From positions 1-46,049 of the forward strand of contig CACYKR010000004.1 in assembly GCA_902774995.1 (NCBI GenBank): a stretch of DNA of 46,049 nt, read 5' to 3'. The notes beneath the pieces were generated by a model. It was not told the origin of the DNA. It made no database searches and saw only the letters and a program-made list of their open reading frames with translations. The first letter of the stretch is position 1, and the number at the start of each line of letters is the position of its first letter. Shown one piece after another: positions 1 to 7,987 of this stretch. Source of the DNA: an uncultured Bacteroidales bacterium (GTDB taxonomy: Bacteria; Bacteroidota; Bacteroidia; Bacteroidales; Paludibacteraceae). The translations under genes were made by a program, and so were the position numbers.

Positions 1-292
1 CCATATACCGGCTCCAGTCGATGCTTTTCGCCCCCTCGTATAACCAATCCTCCGGCTTTAGCCTTTCGCCTTTCACCTTTAGCCTTTCACTTCTAATTGG
101 TACCAGCACCCGCAACGCAGACCTCAGGCACAGGTTAGCACGGTACATCAGCGCTTTGTCGCCGCTAAAAGACACCGCCCGGCGCTCTATCTGCACCTCG
201 TCGGCGCCCAACTCCGTCAGCTCCTGCGCCAGCACCGGCTCCAAGCCCTTAAAGGTCTTGGCTACCATCCGAAAACTATTCTTCTCACTCAT
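1..292 (-). CDS. THUMP-domain class I SAM-dependent RNA methyltransferase (N-terminal part)
   Basis: Only the first ~97 residues are inside the window; the gene continues past base 1. The protein starts MSEKNSFRMVAKTFKGLEPV and continues LAQELTELGADEVQIERRAV, the pattern of the N-terminal ferredoxin-like/THUMP region of the RlmL/YpsC family, which methylates guanosine N2 of large-subunit rRNA. The catalytic Rossmann domain is outside the window, so the exact target cannot be read. The ATG at 292 is chosen because a promoter lies at 387-357 on the same strand. Between the LVPI segment and the conserved Trp-Ser-Arg-Tyr-Met segment the protein carries a charged stretch (SERLKVKGERLK) encoded by a short tandem GAAAGGC/TAAAGG repeat at 60-94. 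This looks like an in-frame repeat insertion not expected in the family. Confidence in family is high, in substrate low. Confidence 0.8.
   Translation of the reverse strand, partial: MSEKNSFRMVAKTFKGLEPVLAQELTELGADEVQIERRAVSFSGDKALMYRANLCLRSALRVLVPIRSERLKVKGERLKPEDWLYEGAKSIDWSRYM
60..94. repeat. Short GAAAGG/TAAAGG tandem repeat inside the THUMP gene
   Basis: Read on the minus strand this is a string of GTGAAAGG, CTAAAGG and CGAAAGG units. It is translated as a Lys/Arg/Glu-rich stretch. Related A-rich GAAAG-type repeats sit between genes at 8517-8550, 11049-11074 and 25644-25672. Confidence 0.6.
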
Positions 293-356
293 ATACGCGT
301 TCCTAACTTATATCCTGCACACGCATGCGACAAGCGCATACGGCACAAACAGCGTG

Positions 357-387
357 CAAAGTTACAAAAAAAAAACGACATACACAA
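357..387 (-). promoter_or_regulatory. Promoter of the THUMP methyltransferase gene
   Basis: On the minus strand the -7 box TAACTTTG (364-357) is preceded by TTGTGTATGTC starting at 387, exactly 23 nt upstream of the -7 box. This is the Bacteroidota primary-sigma architecture (-33 TTG, -7 TAnnTTTG). It is back to back with the tRNA-Ser promoter. Confidence 0.75.
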
Positions 388-404
388 AAAAAAGCACAAA
401 ATAT

Positions 405-435
405 TTGCGTATATCAAAAAAAAGCAGTACCTTTG
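405..435 (+). promoter_or_regulatory. Promoter of tRNA-Ser
   Basis: TTGCGTATATC begins at 405 and TACCTTTG at 428, spacing 23 nt. The start site should fall around 440, roughly ten bases before the tRNA. The initial transcribed bases CACCCGCTTTTA are the same as downstream of the tmRNA promoter. Confidence 0.8.
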
Positions 436-450
436 CACCCGCTTTTAAGA

Positions 451-535
451 GGAAAGATGGCAGAGTGGTCTAATGCATCGGTCTTGAAAACCGACGTACG
501 GAGACGTACCGGGGGTTCGAATCCCTCTCTTTCCG
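451..535 (+). tRNA. tRNA-Ser (anticodon UGA)
   Basis: The acceptor stem pairs GGAAAGA (451-457) with TCTTTCC (528-534), followed by discriminator G at 535; CCA is not encoded. The anticodon stem-loop CGGTCTTGAAAACCG presents TGA. The long variable arm GTACG-GAGA-CGTAC is typical of class II tRNAs, and the T arm GGGGGTTCGAATCCCTC is canonical. It reads UCA (and other UCN) codons. Confidence 0.96.
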
Positions 536-541
536 CAAGAC

Positions 542-588
542 ATCAGCAGAACCTACCTTTGGGAACGGTCTCTGCTGATTTTATTTTT
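542..588 (+). terminator. Terminator after tRNA-Ser, overlapping a possible promoter
   Basis: ATCAGCAGA (542-550) pairs with TCTGCTGAT (571-579) and is followed by TTTATTTTT. The T-run also contains TATTTTTG (582-589), a match to the -7 box, only five bases before the ATG at 594. The HAD gene could therefore start from a very short leader made of the terminator tail. Confidence 0.6.
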
Positions 589-593
589 GCAGC

Positions 594-1226
594 ATGGAAA
601 CACTATCTTTCAACACCATTGTATTCGATTTAGGCGGCGTGATTATCAATCTGAATGTGCCGCGATGCGTAGCTAACTTCAAACGCCTGATGCCCGAAGA
701 GCATATCCGTAATGTCCTCGGCATAGACGACGAGGGCGAAGGGGTGGTAGCCGTCAGCGCCGCTACCAAGCAGCTGATGCACGACTACGAGTACGGCAAT
801 ATCTCTACGGAGGAGTTTCTGACAACCTTGCAGGAGTACTGCTATCCCGGCACGACCATTGATCAGATCCGCGAGGCGTGGCTCAGCATGCTGGACACGC
901 TGCCGCAGGAGCGGCTGGACTATATCGCGTCGCTGCGGCGGAAAGGGTACAGGACCGTCCTGCTCTCCAACTCCAACGAGCTCCATTGGGATCCGATATG
1001 GGAGCAGTACCGGCTGGGAGAGTATTTCGATGCGGTCTTTGCGTCCCACCATCTGCATATGGCGAAACCGAACCGGGAGATTTTCGACCATGTGGTACGC
1101 GAGGCGCAGGTGGATAGCGCGCACACGATTTATGTAGATGATCTGGAGAAGAACCGCAAGGCGGGCGAACAATATGCCGGCTGGAAGACAGTCGCCTCTA
1201 TTGAGGATTTGAGATTTAACATTTGA
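594..1226 (+). CDS. HAD-superfamily hydrolase (HAD-IA, YihX-like phosphatase)
   Basis: A 210-aa cytosolic HAD phosphatase. Motif I is FDLGGV with the nucleophile Asp12; the usual second Asp is Gly, as in YihX-type sugar-phosphate phosphatases. Motif II is LLSNSNELHW (about residue 122), motif III Lys lies in AKPNREIF (about 157), and motif IV is YVDDLEKN (about 180). The cap region at about 20-100 is helical, as in subclass I. Members dephosphorylate sugar phosphates or other small phosphomonoesters; the substrate cannot be read here. Its TGA overlaps the region just before the next gene (start at 1238), so the two are probably co-transcribed. The neighbouring hexosamine-1-kinase-like gene makes a sugar phosphate substrate plausible, but that is inference. 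Confidence 0.88.
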   Translation: METLSFNTIVFDLGGVIINLNVPRCVANFKRLMPEEHIRNVLGIDDEGEGVVAVSAATKQLMHDYEYGNISTEEFLTTLQEYCYPGTTIDQIREAWLSMLDTLPQERLDYIASLRRKGYRTVLLSNSNELHWDPIWEQYRLGEYFDAVFASHHLHMAKPNREIFDHVVREAQVDSAHTIYVDDLEKNRKAGEQYAGWKTVASIEDLRFNI

Positions 1227-1237
1227 TATTTATTACC

Positions 1238-2344
1238 ATGAAAGAGATACTTAGCCATTTTGCCATTCCCAACGAAACAGGCGAGCCGCAGCCTTTGCAT
1301 ATAGGTTTTATCAACGACTCGTTCATCGTACCCGCCCGGCGCGTAGGCGAGAGGTCGTATTGCCTGCAGCGCATCAACCACCGTATCTTCAAAGACGTAG
1401 AGGGGCTGATGCGCAATATACAAACCGTCACAGACCATATCCGCGAGAAACTGCAGACCGCAGGCGTGCCGGACATTGACCGGAAGGTGCTGCAACTGGT
1501 ACCGACCAAAGAGGGGAAACTCTATTACCGGACGGCGGAAGGCAACTGCTGGCGGTTGTACGTACTGGTGGAGCCCGCTACCTCGCAGGAGAAAGTGACC
1601 CCGCTCTCTGCGGAACTGACAGGCGAAGCCTTCGGACGGTTTCAGAAACAGTTGGCTGACCTGCCTTTCGACGCGCTATGTGAGAGTATTCCGAATTTCC
1701 ATAACATGGAGTTCCGTCTGCAGGAGCTGGATGAAGCCATAGCCAATGTACAAAGGGACGATGTACAATGTACGAAGGGGCGTGAACGGTTAGAGGCGTG
1801 CGGGGAGATCATGGACGCCATCAACCAACGGCGGGAAGAGATGTGTCTTGCCGAGCGGCTCTTCCGAGAAGGGAGACTGCAGAAACATATCAACCATTGC
1901 GACACCAAGGTCAACAATGTGCTCTTTGACGAAGCCGGCAGACCTATCTGTATCGTCGATCTGGATACCGTGATGCCGGGTTTTGTATTCTCCGACTTCG
2001 GCGATTTCATGCGTACCGCTGCGAACACGGGTCTGGAGGACGACCCCGTATTGGAGAATATACACGTGGATATGGCGGTCTTCGAGGCTTATACGCGAGG
2101 GTATTTGAAAGAGGCGACGTTCCTCACGGACCTGGAGAAAGAACTCCTGCCCTATGGCTGCCGGCTGATGAGTTACATGCAGGCGGTGCGGTTCTTCACC
2201 GATTACATCAACGGGGACACGTATTACAAGATCGCGTACCCGGAGCATAACCTTGTGCGCACCAAGGCGCAGTTACGGCTTTTAGAAGAACAGGAGAAGG
2301 TGGCGGAGGAGATGAAGGCGATTATCAACCGTTTAAGTAAATAA
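1238..2344 (+). CDS. APH-fold kinase, N-acetylhexosamine 1-kinase (NahK)-like
   Basis: A 368-aa phosphotransferase of the aminoglycoside-phosphotransferase fold. The catalytic loop HCDTKVNN (His220, Asp222, Asn227) and the metal-binding Asp pair in VDLDTV (241, 243) are intact. The N-terminal GFINDSFIV and YCLQRINH segments resemble NahK/LnpB-type N-acetylhexosamine 1-kinases, often mislabelled mucin desulfatase in Bacteroides, rather than antibiotic-resistance enzymes. Expected reaction: ATP + GlcNAc/GalNAc gives the 1-phosphate. ATG 1238 (MKEILSHF) is preferred over an upstream TTG at 1223 that overlaps the preceding gene. Residues about 170-182 (ANVQRDDVQCTKGRER) are encoded by a 31-bp dispersed repeat at 1748-1778. 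Both catalytic motifs lie downstream and in frame, so the insertion has not broken the gene. Confidence 0.82.
   Translation: MKEILSHFAIPNETGEPQPLHIGFINDSFIVPARRVGERSYCLQRINHRIFKDVEGLMRNIQTVTDHIREKLQTAGVPDIDRKVLQLVPTKEGKLYYRTAEGNCWRLYVLVEPATSQEKVTPLSAELTGEAFGRFQKQLADLPFDALCESIPNFHNMEFRLQELDEAIANVQRDDVQCTKGRERLEACGEIMDAINQRREEMCLAERLFREGRLQKHINHCDTKVNNVLFDEAGRPICIVDLDTVMPGFVFSDFGDFMRTAANTGLEDDPVLENIHVDMAVFEAYTRGYLKEATFLTDLEKELLPYGCRLMSYMQAVRFFTDYINGDTYYKIAYPEHNLVRTKAQLRLLEEQEKVAEEMKAIINRLSK
1748..1778 (+). repeat. 31-bp dispersed repeat, copy 1 (translated inside the kinase gene)
   Basis: Pattern GTACAAAGGGAC, GATGTACAATG, TACGAAGG. It differs from copy 2 (8980-9010) at 3 of 31 positions and is read in the same frame, giving VQ-x-D-x-VQCTK in both proteins. 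Confidence 0.85.
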
Positions 2345-2739
2345 AAAAAGATAAAAGCTGAATAATAATCTTATCACTGCGTGATTTTGAATCTTCTTTT
2401 GCCCAAATGCCCCTCCGAATAAATTCGATGACCATTTTAGCAAAAGAAGTTTCATCTCTTCGAGACCCAAATTATTATTCAGAGATAAATTAAGATAAAT
2501 TCATTGCCGATGTATGCAAATAGCACTAAAACGTATTATAGACACTCATCCTGAATGGTTAAATGATTTGAAGTAGGTTTGGTTGATGGAGCGGCATGGG
2601 AACTTGCTCACACGGACGCTACAGCAAACAAAGATACATTAGCCCAAAGGGCTTACAAACGGCAGAGGGGTTTATCTTGGTTTATTTTCTATAAAAATCA
2701 GCAACCGGGAAACTTTAATTTATTTATAAAAACTATACT
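2345..2739. other. 395-bp gene-free stretch with nested inverted repeats
   Basis: Two nested perfect inverted repeats are present: CTGAATAATAAT (2358-2369) with ATTATTATTCAG (2471-2482), and CTTCTTTTGC (2393-2402) with GCAAAAGAAG (2440-2449). Together they form a ~125-bp structured element. Beyond it, 2514-2576 encodes a 20-residue peptide (MQIALKRIIDTHPEWLNDLK). A second open stretch in another frame without a start runs about 2567-2735 (LVDGAAWELAHTDATANKD and on). These could be a frameshifted gene remnant, but I recognise no family. The last 50 bases are A/T rich and lead into the next gene. Confidence 0.5.
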
Positions 2740-3309
2740 ATGAAACTATATGTCAACCAAGTGAACTGGCGGGAGGCGTATCCCGAGAAGCCGGAGGTGC
2801 ATGTGGAGGTGAGCAATGACCGGGAGGCGTTGTATCTGCATTGGCACGTGCAAGGCGGGCAGTTGCGCGCCGTGACGACGGAGGACCAGGGTCCGGTATG
2901 GGAAGACAGCTGCGTGGAGTTCTTCTGCCAAGTGCCGGGCGAGAGGCATTACTGCAATTTCGAGTGCAACTGTATCGGAGCGATGGTGGGTTCGCGCCGG
3001 CTGAGCCGCACGGACGATATACAGCCGTTTTCTGTCGAAGAGATGGCACGAATCCGGAGGCATTGCTCCTTCCCAAGAGAAGCGTTCGAGGAAAAGGATG
3101 GTCTGTTTGAATGGAGCGTGGAGCTGGAGATTCCGTTAGACCTGATTTTCCGGAACCACCAACCCGTCTTCCCGCAGAAACTACGGGCGAACTTCTACAA
3201 GTGCGCGGACAAGACGAAGAAACCGCATTTCCTGAGTTGGCAGCCGATCCGGACAGAGAAGCCTGATTTCCACCGCCCTGAGTTCTTCGGGGAGATAGAA
3301 CTTGCATAG
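2740..3309 (+). CDS. Carbohydrate-binding family 9-like protein
   Basis: A 189-aa protein without signal peptide or membrane segment. Its layout (MKLYVNQVNWREAYPEKPEV, then VWEDSCVEFF, then FEWSVELEIPLDLIF, then a Lys/Pro/His-rich end) matches the CBM9-like domain that occurs as a single-domain protein in Bacteroidota. In CBM9 modules of glycosidases this fold binds sugar reducing ends. The role of the stand-alone intracellular form is not established. It sits alone between a structured intergenic element and the ATPase gene, with a T-rich imperfect hairpin (about 3311-3334) after its stop. Confidence 0.75.
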   Translation: MKLYVNQVNWREAYPEKPEVHVEVSNDREALYLHWHVQGGQLRAVTTEDQGPVWEDSCVEFFCQVPGERHYCNFECNCIGAMVGSRRLSRTDDIQPFSVEEMARIRRHCSFPREAFEEKDGLFEWSVELEIPLDLIFRNHQPVFPQKLRANFYKCADKTKKPHFLSWQPIRTEKPDFHRPEFFGEIELA

Positions 3310-3349
3310 TTTTTGGGCATAAAACGCCCCAAAAGTGCACTTTTTTATT

Positions 3350-3425
3350 GAAAAGTGTATTTTTTTCTTGCATAATTCATTTGAAAAGTGTAATTTTGCA
3401 GCGTCAAAAATCATTGAAAAGTGTA
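3350..3425 (+). promoter_or_regulatory. Promoter embedded in three 33-bp-spaced GAAAAGTGTA repeats
   Basis: GAAAAGTGTA occurs at 3350-3359, 3383-3392 and 3416-3425, exactly 33 bp apart. The middle copy runs into the -7 box TAATTTTG (3391-3398). A -33 box TTGCATAATTC starts at 3368, again 23 nt before the -7 box. The third copy lies in the presumed 5' leader. A weaker copy (AAAAGTGCA) is at 3331-3339. The arrangement looks like an operator array on one face of the helix. Confidence 0.7.
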
Positions 3426-3432
3426 AATAAGT

Positions 3433-4800
3433 ATGCTATTCCGCAAAATCTCCAGTTACATTGAGGCTCATCTGAGGTCAAACAATGACCGGATATTACT
3501 GATAGAGGGAGCCCGTCAGATTGGCAAGTCGTTCATCATTCGGGAGGTAGGCAGAACTGTCTATCCTCATTTTATCGAAATAAACTTTGTAGAAGATGAC
3601 GAAGGCCCGCAATTATTCAAGAATGTCCATACTACAGAGGAGTTCTATCTCAGACTGAGTACTATCGCCGGAGAGCAGTTAAACGGCTATAGGGATACAC
3701 TCATTTTTCTAGACGAGATTCAGCATTACCCGCAATACTTAACGCTACTGAAGTTCTTCCGTGAGGAACACCTATACCGTTTCATTGCGAGCGGAAGTCT
3801 GCTGGGAATCACATTACACAAGACGACCTCTATACCGGTTGGCAGTATAATCCGCAAGCGGATGTACCAGTTGGATTTTGAGGAATGGCTGATAGCAAAC
3901 AACTATGGAGAAAAAGCTTTGATACACCTTCATGAATGTTATGAACAGGAGAAGAGTTTATCCCCGGAAGAACATGAGTATCTGCTATCACTTTTCAAGC
4001 GCTATTTATTAGTGGGAGGTATGCCGGATGTTGTAAACGAGTACATCGAAACCCACAACATAGCAAAGGTACGCGAAATACAAAACTCCATTATTGATCT
4101 CTACAAAGAGGATGCAGCACAATATGAGTCGTCAGCAGACAAGAAACTATATATCCGGCGGATCTATGATATGATTCCAAGTCAAATGGAGAACAAGAAG
4201 AAACGGATGGTAGTAAAGGATATTCAGGACAAGAAAGGCGACCGGTATGACAACTACAAAGAGGAATTTGAGTATTTAATTTCTGCCGGGATTGTGCTGG
4301 ACGTACATGCAATCTCCAATCCTCGTTACCCGCTATCAGAGTCGTTGCAGAAGAACCTGATGAAGTTGTATTTGAATGATGTAGGTTTATTGACAAGCCG
4401 ATTGTTCGGATTATCAATCAAAGCTGTCATGGAGACGGAGAAAAGTGTCAATCTGGGATCCGTATATGAGAGTGTAGCAGCACAGGAGTTGGCAGCTCAC
4501 GCACACAACCTATTTTATTACGACAACAGGTCAAAAGGGGAAGTCGATTATATCATAGATGATACCGAGGAGTGCCGGGTAATGCCGCTGGAGATTAAAT
4601 CAGGCAAAGATTACACAACGCATAGCGCGCTCACTCATTTTGTCAGCAACCCCGATTACCATATTGATAAGGCTGTAGTATTATCGAACGAACGGGAAGT
4701 GTTCCGTAGAGGGAAAATATTATACCTGCCTATTTATTATGTAATGTTCATACACGCGAAGCAAGCGGAGGAGTTGGATGAAAAAGACTTGATCTTCTAA
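3433..4800 (+). CDS. AAA ATPase with C-terminal DUF4143 (AAA_14 family)
   Basis: A 455-aa cytosolic protein. Residues 26-33 are the Walker A motif GARQIGKS and 90-97 the Walker B LIFLDEIQ (Asp94, Glu95), followed by the sensor-like FIASGSLLG. The C-terminal half is the DUF4143 domain: GEVDYII followed by MPLEIKSGK gives the D...ExK spacing of a PD-(D/E)xK nuclease-like fold. Full length for the family (about 400-460 aa). These ATPases are abundant and patchy in Bacteroidota genomes; their biological role is not settled. It is a single-gene unit with its own repeat-rich promoter and a strong terminator after it. The autonomous unit and patchy family distribution suggest a mobile accessory gene. 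Confidence 0.88.
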   Translation: MLFRKISSYIEAHLRSNNDRILLIEGARQIGKSFIIREVGRTVYPHFIEINFVEDDEGPQLFKNVHTTEEFYLRLSTIAGEQLNGYRDTLIFLDEIQHYPQYLTLLKFFREEHLYRFIASGSLLGITLHKTTSIPVGSIIRKRMYQLDFEEWLIANNYGEKALIHLHECYEQEKSLSPEEHEYLLSLFKRYLLVGGMPDVVNEYIETHNIAKVREIQNSIIDLYKEDAAQYESSADKKLYIRRIYDMIPSQMENKKKRMVVKDIQDKKGDRYDNYKEEFEYLISAGIVLDVHAISNPRYPLSESLQKNLMKLYLNDVGLLTSRLFGLSIKAVMETEKSVNLGSVYESVAAQELAAHAHNLFYYDNRSKGEVDYIIDDTEECRVMPLEIKSGKDYTTHSALTHFVSNPDYHIDKAVVLSNEREVFRRGKILYLPIYYVMFIHAKQAEELDEKDLIF

Positions 4801-4824
4801 TCTTTTTCTTATGCATAACATACT

Positions 4825-4856
4825 CCAAAAGGACACCCGGCGAGGTGTCCTTTTGG
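4825..4856. terminator. Bidirectional terminator between convergent genes
   Basis: CCAAAAGGACACC (4825-4837) pairs perfectly with GGTGTCCTTTTGG (4844-4856) around loop CGGCGA. It separates the plus-strand ATPase from the minus-strand peptide gene. Confidence 0.85.
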
Positions 4857-4883
4857 AAAATAGAGATTGTTGTTTATTGGGGG

Positions 4884-5042
4884 TTAATCCGGGTCGCCAA
4901 TATCCTGCACGTTAGGATTGCCGTTTATACCCGGGCCGGACACATTCACATTAGGTCCGGAGGCTCCGCCACTTGTCTGGCAGATAGAACCTACTTGTAC
5001 TAAAACCGATAAACTGGTTGGGATAATATATTGCTTCTTCAT
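4884..5042 (-). CDS. 52-aa peptide of a Bacteroidales small-protein type
   Basis: The minus strand from ATG 5042 to TAA 4884 encodes a 52-residue peptide beginning MKKQYIIPTSLSVLVQVGSI. It ends in a Gly/Asn/Pro/Asp-rich tail (SGPGINGNPNVQDIGDPD). Short ORFs with a Lys-rich Tyr-Ile-x-Pro start are common in Bacteroidales, often next to exported proteins; their function is unknown. It begins 20 bp after the stop of the 950-aa secreted protein and just before a terminator, so it is probably the last gene of that transcript. The start region lacks a clean cleavage site, so I do not call it exported. I do not recognise a named family. Confidence 0.6.
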   Translation of the reverse strand: MKKQYIIPTSLSVLVQVGSICQTSGGASGPNVNVSGPGINGNPNVQDIGDPD

Positions 5043-5062
5043 AATGTAAATAGTTTTAGACG

Positions 5063-7915
5063 TTATTTAATCATTGTACCCATTGCGTTGTAACGGATGC
5101 CGTCACGGGTGATGACGAGTTGTCCGTTCTCAATTGTCTTGACCGCCTTGTTGTCCACCGGTTGAACGAGATCAATGCCGGTAGCCACTTTGTCTTGCAG
5201 GACGATGCGCGCTCTGGCAGGAGCCTGCTGACCGCTCTGTTGCTTGAGGCGGATCCAAGCACGTGTACCCTTCATCGGAGTAGCGTTGGTAGGCGAGTAA
5301 TAGAGGTTGTTGTTTTGCAGATAGAGATTGCTTTCACCGGCAGGAATCTCCGTCTTGTAGAACGACCCTACAAAGTCGGCTGCATCGAAGGACTTCACAT
5401 TGTTAGAGGTATAGTTATGGATGGTGTGCAAACTGAATGTCGGGTTCTCTACATCCTGAGTCGGTTTGATGAGGTACGGCGTGCCAGCAGAGAAAGCACC
5501 ATCTGTGATTTGCGTAAAGTTGAGGCTAACCTCCTCGCCATTCTGAGTAGCGGACTCCATCTTCCATAATTCGTATTCGGTACCGAAGATGTTTGTCAGT
5601 TCGCTGTTATACGAATCTATAGGAATACAAAGTGTATAATACTTGCCGGCAGCGAACGACCGTCTGAGCATCAATTTCCATTGTACGCCATCTTTCGCAA
5701 CGATAGAGCCGTCATCTGCAGTGTTCTCGTCAAGGATGAAGATGTCCGTAGCAGCGTTTGCAGCAATGGAGGTGAGGTAACCCTGAGAATGATTATTCGT
5801 ATTAGCTACTTTGAGGGTGTAGTTGCCATCCAGATAGATAGAGGAATGGGTAACACTACCAGAGGAGGTCAGACCTTTGAACTCGTCATAGATGGTATTG
5901 CTTTCGCTGTCAATGATGGTAAGTTGATATTTGCCGTAATCTGTTGTAGATGGATTAGAAACATTAAAAGTAAAGGTGTAAAGTCCGGCAGTAGCAGCCA
6001 CATTCCATTCTGCATAGCGATCAGCCATTCCGAAATGGATTCCTTCATTATCGCGTGTTGCGCCATTATTAAGTATCGCCTCATTAAGAGGAATTGCAGC
6101 ATTCGGGATATTGACAGTTGCACCTCCGGAGTATATAAACTCAACGCTAATCAGTTCTGCATCAGAGTTCGTCAAGCTATTTACAATCTCCATAATATAG
6201 CTACCCGCCTCAATGAGTTGAGCATTAATTTCAAGGTCAACTGGAGAGCCTGTCTGGCTATACTGTAAGCCATTAGCAAAGGTGATAGGATTCTCGTCAT
6301 TCTTATCACGATAGAGCTTGACTGTATAGTTGTGACCGGAGTTAGTGTTTACTTTTACTGTCGCTTTGTAGCTACCGCCATCAGCAAAAGCCACATTCCA
6401 TTTAACAAAACTGTTTTGGATAGAAGCATCAGGGAAGTCGATCTTGCCATCAGCACGTGTACCATTGGGAGAGAACCAAGCGTCGTTGATGTTGGTCGTG
6501 CCCGGCATGTTTTGTACGGCTCCGCCGATACATGTTGTCACTACACTAAGAAGCCTACTTTTTGCGTGATTATACGTATTACGTATTTTTACAGTATAAA
6601 CACCTTCCTCCAAATAAACACATCCGGAACTAATTGAAGCGTTACCAGTCGGCATTTCAGTCAACGAATTGGAAATAAGTTCAGAACTTTCATCAAGATT
6701 TAGTACTTTTATCTCGTACCGTTGACCACCATCCGGACGATATACGTTTGCAGTAAAGTCGTAAGCACCAGCTTGTGTTACTTGAACTTTCCACTTTGCA
6801 AAGTTTACGGAGTTGTGTCCCTCTGAACCACGTGCTGTGAAAAGAAGAGAATCAACTGCCCCACTCTTATCAATCCAAGCTTCGTCACTCAAAATAACAT
6901 CATCAAATGATAAAGTTCCAGGAATAGCAATGGGTGCACCTCCTTTATATTCCAACACGATACTATTTAACTTAACTTTGGAATAAGCGGTTCTGTTCTT
7001 TACCTTCAGCATATATTTTCCGGAAGGAATAGCAGTTAAATCCCACGCACCGAAGTTGTGAGACGTTGCAGAGGACGATAAATTGCTTGCGGGAGGGTCA
7101 ATATGAGCAACTACAGCATTCGTCTCAACATCAACGAGCCAGAACTCAAATTTCCATCCGTTAGTAGTGGTCACATTGGTTGTCAACTCATAAACAGCAG
7201 GAGCTGTCAATTCAATAGGGAATGCAGCCCAACGGATGGTGTCATAACCATTGTCACGAAGTCCGAAATCCACATATTCGCCAATCTCTCCCATACTCGG
7301 ATGTGCAAACACATTAGCAGTAGTCAGGGTTGTGTTTCCGGAAACGGAGGTAAAGGAACGTGTCTTGTACAAGAATCCGTTTTTCGGATCGAAAGCATGA
7401 ACAGCAGGTTCCGAGCGATCAGGACAGAACCACGCACCACTATTGTAATACATTGCGAAACCGAACTTGCTACCCAAATCGGTTACATATGTAGCGGGGA
7501 AACCAAGTTCAAAAACCTTGTTGTCTGCAGAGATAGCTTTAGGGAAACTTACCCAATCTTCGCCCACAGTAACACCGGTTGTCGCGCTATACTCAAGACC
7601 CATGGCATCGAAAGCCCAATAGGAATCAATTGTGTGAGTAGTACCGTCATAATCCTTATCAATAAAGGCTTGGGGATATTGACTCCAAGTCGGATCAAAA
7701 TCAGCGGTATTCTCCATCATGTATACCAAAGCATTTGTACCAAGTTCCGCATCAGCGGCAGGAAGGACTTTGAGCATCGGCCATGTGCCGGGTTCGCTTA
7801 GCATTGGGACTTCTGCCCAATCAGATTTGTCACCGTCAATGGTAATTGTCGGAGTGGTTGCATTTGCCATGAGGGCAAAGGCAAGAACGGGAATAAGTAA
7901 GAATAATTTTCTCAT
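5063..7915 (-). CDS. Secreted 950-aa multi-module protein with a conserved C-terminal tail
   Basis: An N-terminal signal peptide (MRKLFLLIPVLAFALMANA) is followed by a CBM9-like/DOMON-like module starting TITIDGDKSDWAEVP. From about residue 210 to 730 there are about four beta-rich modules of 110-130 residues. Each carries an F/YxxWxV strand (FAKWKVQVTQAGAYDF, FVKWNVAFADGGSYKA, YAEWNVAATAGLYTF) and a closing GxYxxKIxNTxxH-type strand, like small carbohydrate-binding jelly rolls. The end of the protein (IENGQLVITRDGIRYNAMG) matches the tail of the proteins at 13491 and 16790. No catalytic motif is visible, so a glycan-binding or surface role is the cautious guess. ATG 7915 gives a clean signal peptide; the -7 box TAACTTTG lies at 7987-7980. 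Confidence 0.75.
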   Translation of the reverse strand: MRKLFLLIPVLAFALMANATTPTITIDGDKSDWAEVPMLSEPGTWPMLKVLPAADAELGTNALVYMMENTADFDPTWSQYPQAFIDKDYDGTTHTIDSYWAFDAMGLEYSATTGVTVGEDWVSFPKAISADNKVFELGFPATYVTDLGSKFGFAMYYNSGAWFCPDRSEPAVHAFDPKNGFLYKTRSFTSVSGNTTLTTANVFAHPSMGEIGEYVDFGLRDNGYDTIRWAAFPIELTAPAVYELTTNVTTTNGWKFEFWLVDVETNAVVAHIDPPASNLSSSATSHNFGAWDLTAIPSGKYMLKVKNRTAYSKVKLNSIVLEYKGGAPIAIPGTLSFDDVILSDEAWIDKSGAVDSLLFTARGSEGHNSVNFAKWKVQVTQAGAYDFTANVYRPDGGQRYEIKVLNLDESSELISNSLTEMPTGNASISSGCVYLEEGVYTVKIRNTYNHAKSRLLSVVTTCIGGAVQNMPGTTNINDAWFSPNGTRADGKIDFPDASIQNSFVKWNVAFADGGSYKATVKVNTNSGHNYTVKLYRDKNDENPITFANGLQYSQTGSPVDLEINAQLIEAGSYIMEIVNSLTNSDAELISVEFIYSGGATVNIPNAAIPLNEAILNNGATRDNEGIHFGMADRYAEWNVAATAGLYTFTFNVSNPSTTDYGKYQLTIIDSESNTIYDEFKGLTSSGSVTHSSIYLDGNYTLKVANTNNHSQGYLTSIAANAATDIFILDENTADDGSIVAKDGVQWKLMLRRSFAAGKYYTLCIPIDSYNSELTNIFGTEYELWKMESATQNGEEVSLNFTQITDGAFSAGTPYLIKPTQDVENPTFSLHTIHNYTSNNVKSFDAADFVGSFYKTEIPAGESNLYLQNNNLYYSPTNATPMKGTRAWIRLKQQSGQQAPARARIVLQDKVATGIDLVQPVDNKAVKTIENGQLVITRDGIRYNAMGTMIK

Positions 7916-7979
7916 AGTATTGAAATTTTAGAGTTAATAAATAGCTATTTTTCAGAGGTTTGGTGATTCAAAACCGGTG

Positions 7980-7987
7980 CAAAGTTA
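7980..7987 (-). promoter_or_regulatory. -7 box for the 950-aa secreted protein
   Basis: TAACTTTG on the minus strand, 65 bp before the ATG. At the 23-nt position, where housekeeping promoters here show TTG, the sequence is TAAAGAATAA, so this promoter may need an activator. Confidence 0.5.

Noticed and set aside
21..473. 150-aa plus-strand ORF at the left edge
   Set aside because: It is the shadow of the minus-strand THUMP methyltransferase gene and runs through two promoters and into the tRNA.
1238..2344. Antibiotic (aminoglycoside) resistance kinase
   Set aside because: The fold is shared, but the N-terminal motifs resemble N-acetylhexosamine kinases and the gene sits beside a HAD phosphatase, not in a resistance context.
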